5,454 nucleotides of DNA from Chloroflexota bacterium. Its GTDB lineage: Bacteria > Chloroflexota > Limnocylindria > P2-11E. A program made the position numbers and the translations under genes. The stretch is taken from assembly GCA_025350745.1 (NCBI GenBank), contig JANXXG010000312.1, forward strand, positions 1 to 5,454, given 5' to 3'. Of the stretch, positions 5,369-5,454 are shown piece by piece; positions within the stretch are counted from its first letter, which is position 1; every line of letters starts with the position of its first letter. The notes under the pieces are model-generated. The model searched no databases. It was given only the letters and a program-made list of their open reading frames with translations, and had not been told where the DNA came from.

Positions 5369-5454
5369 TTGGCCGTCGTCACCATGAAACAGCTCTTGGA
5401 GTCGGGTGTTCATTTCGGACACCAGGCTCGCCGGTGGAACCCGAAGATGAAGCG
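5369..5454 (+). CDS. rpsB: 30S ribosomal protein S2, N-terminal fragment (cut by the right window edge)
   Basis: The first 28 codons encode a TTG-initiated [19 protein letters not shown] followed by ARRWNPKMK. The [16 protein letters not shown] block is the highly conserved N-terminus of ribosomal protein S2, which joins the 30S subunit late and helps recruit S1-type function in many bacteria. The gene continues beyond the window. The start is set by AAGGGAG at a 6-nt spacing. tsf usually follows rpsB in bacteria, but it is not visible here. A long, structured leader precedes the gene, so control at the mRNA level is plausible. Confidence 0.97.
   Translation, partial: MAVVTMKQLLESGVHFGHQARRWNPKMK

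Overview
The window is GC-rich (about two-thirds G+C by eye). Every gene I can support lies on the + strand, and GTG and TTG starts are common. Gene content (XPD/DinG helicase, a lone Flp-type pilin, a lipoprotein-anchored phosphonate-type ABC transporter, then rpsB) and the lipobox signal peptide suggest a monoderm or monoderm-like GC-rich bacterium. Chloroflexota is my first guess and Actinomycetota second. This is an inference from style and gene mix, not a phylogenetic result.

Layout: (1) 3-1967, a DinG-type ATP-dependent helicase with an intact Fe-S cysteine set, probably cut by the left edge. (2) 1997-2314, a small uncharacterised protein just behind dinG. (3) 2315-2640, a self-contained pilin unit: a leader with a candidate promoter and a strong hairpin, a 50-residue Flp/type IVb prepilin (2439-2591) with a good RBS, and a textbook intrinsic terminator. 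(4) 2721-5191, a compact phnD-phnC-phnE operon for uptake of a phosphonate, phosphite or related oxyanion, with a 10-nt gap and then a 29-nt overlap. (5) 5192-5368, an intergenic region with a candidate extended -10 promoter and a structured leader. (6) 5369 to the right edge, the start of rpsB (ribosomal protein S2).

How the genes relate: PhnD is the surface-anchored binding protein, PhnC the ATPase and PhnE the permease of one importer. No C-P lyase or other phosphonate-degrading gene is present, so the substrate is not fixed by context. The pilin has no Tad/Flp assembly genes beside it and must rely on machinery encoded elsewhere. dinG and rpsB are housekeeping flanks.

No mobile element, CRISPR array, tRNA or rRNA was seen, and I see no clear new multi-gene system. 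The parts most worth a second look are the untranslated regions. The pilin leader has a 10-bp stem with a CTTG loop and a competing pairing. The rpsB leader has a 20-bp perfect palindrome and a segment that can pair either with the Shine-Dalgarno sequence or with a decoy upstream of it. The PhnD ligand-binding loop also departs from the usual STS pattern.
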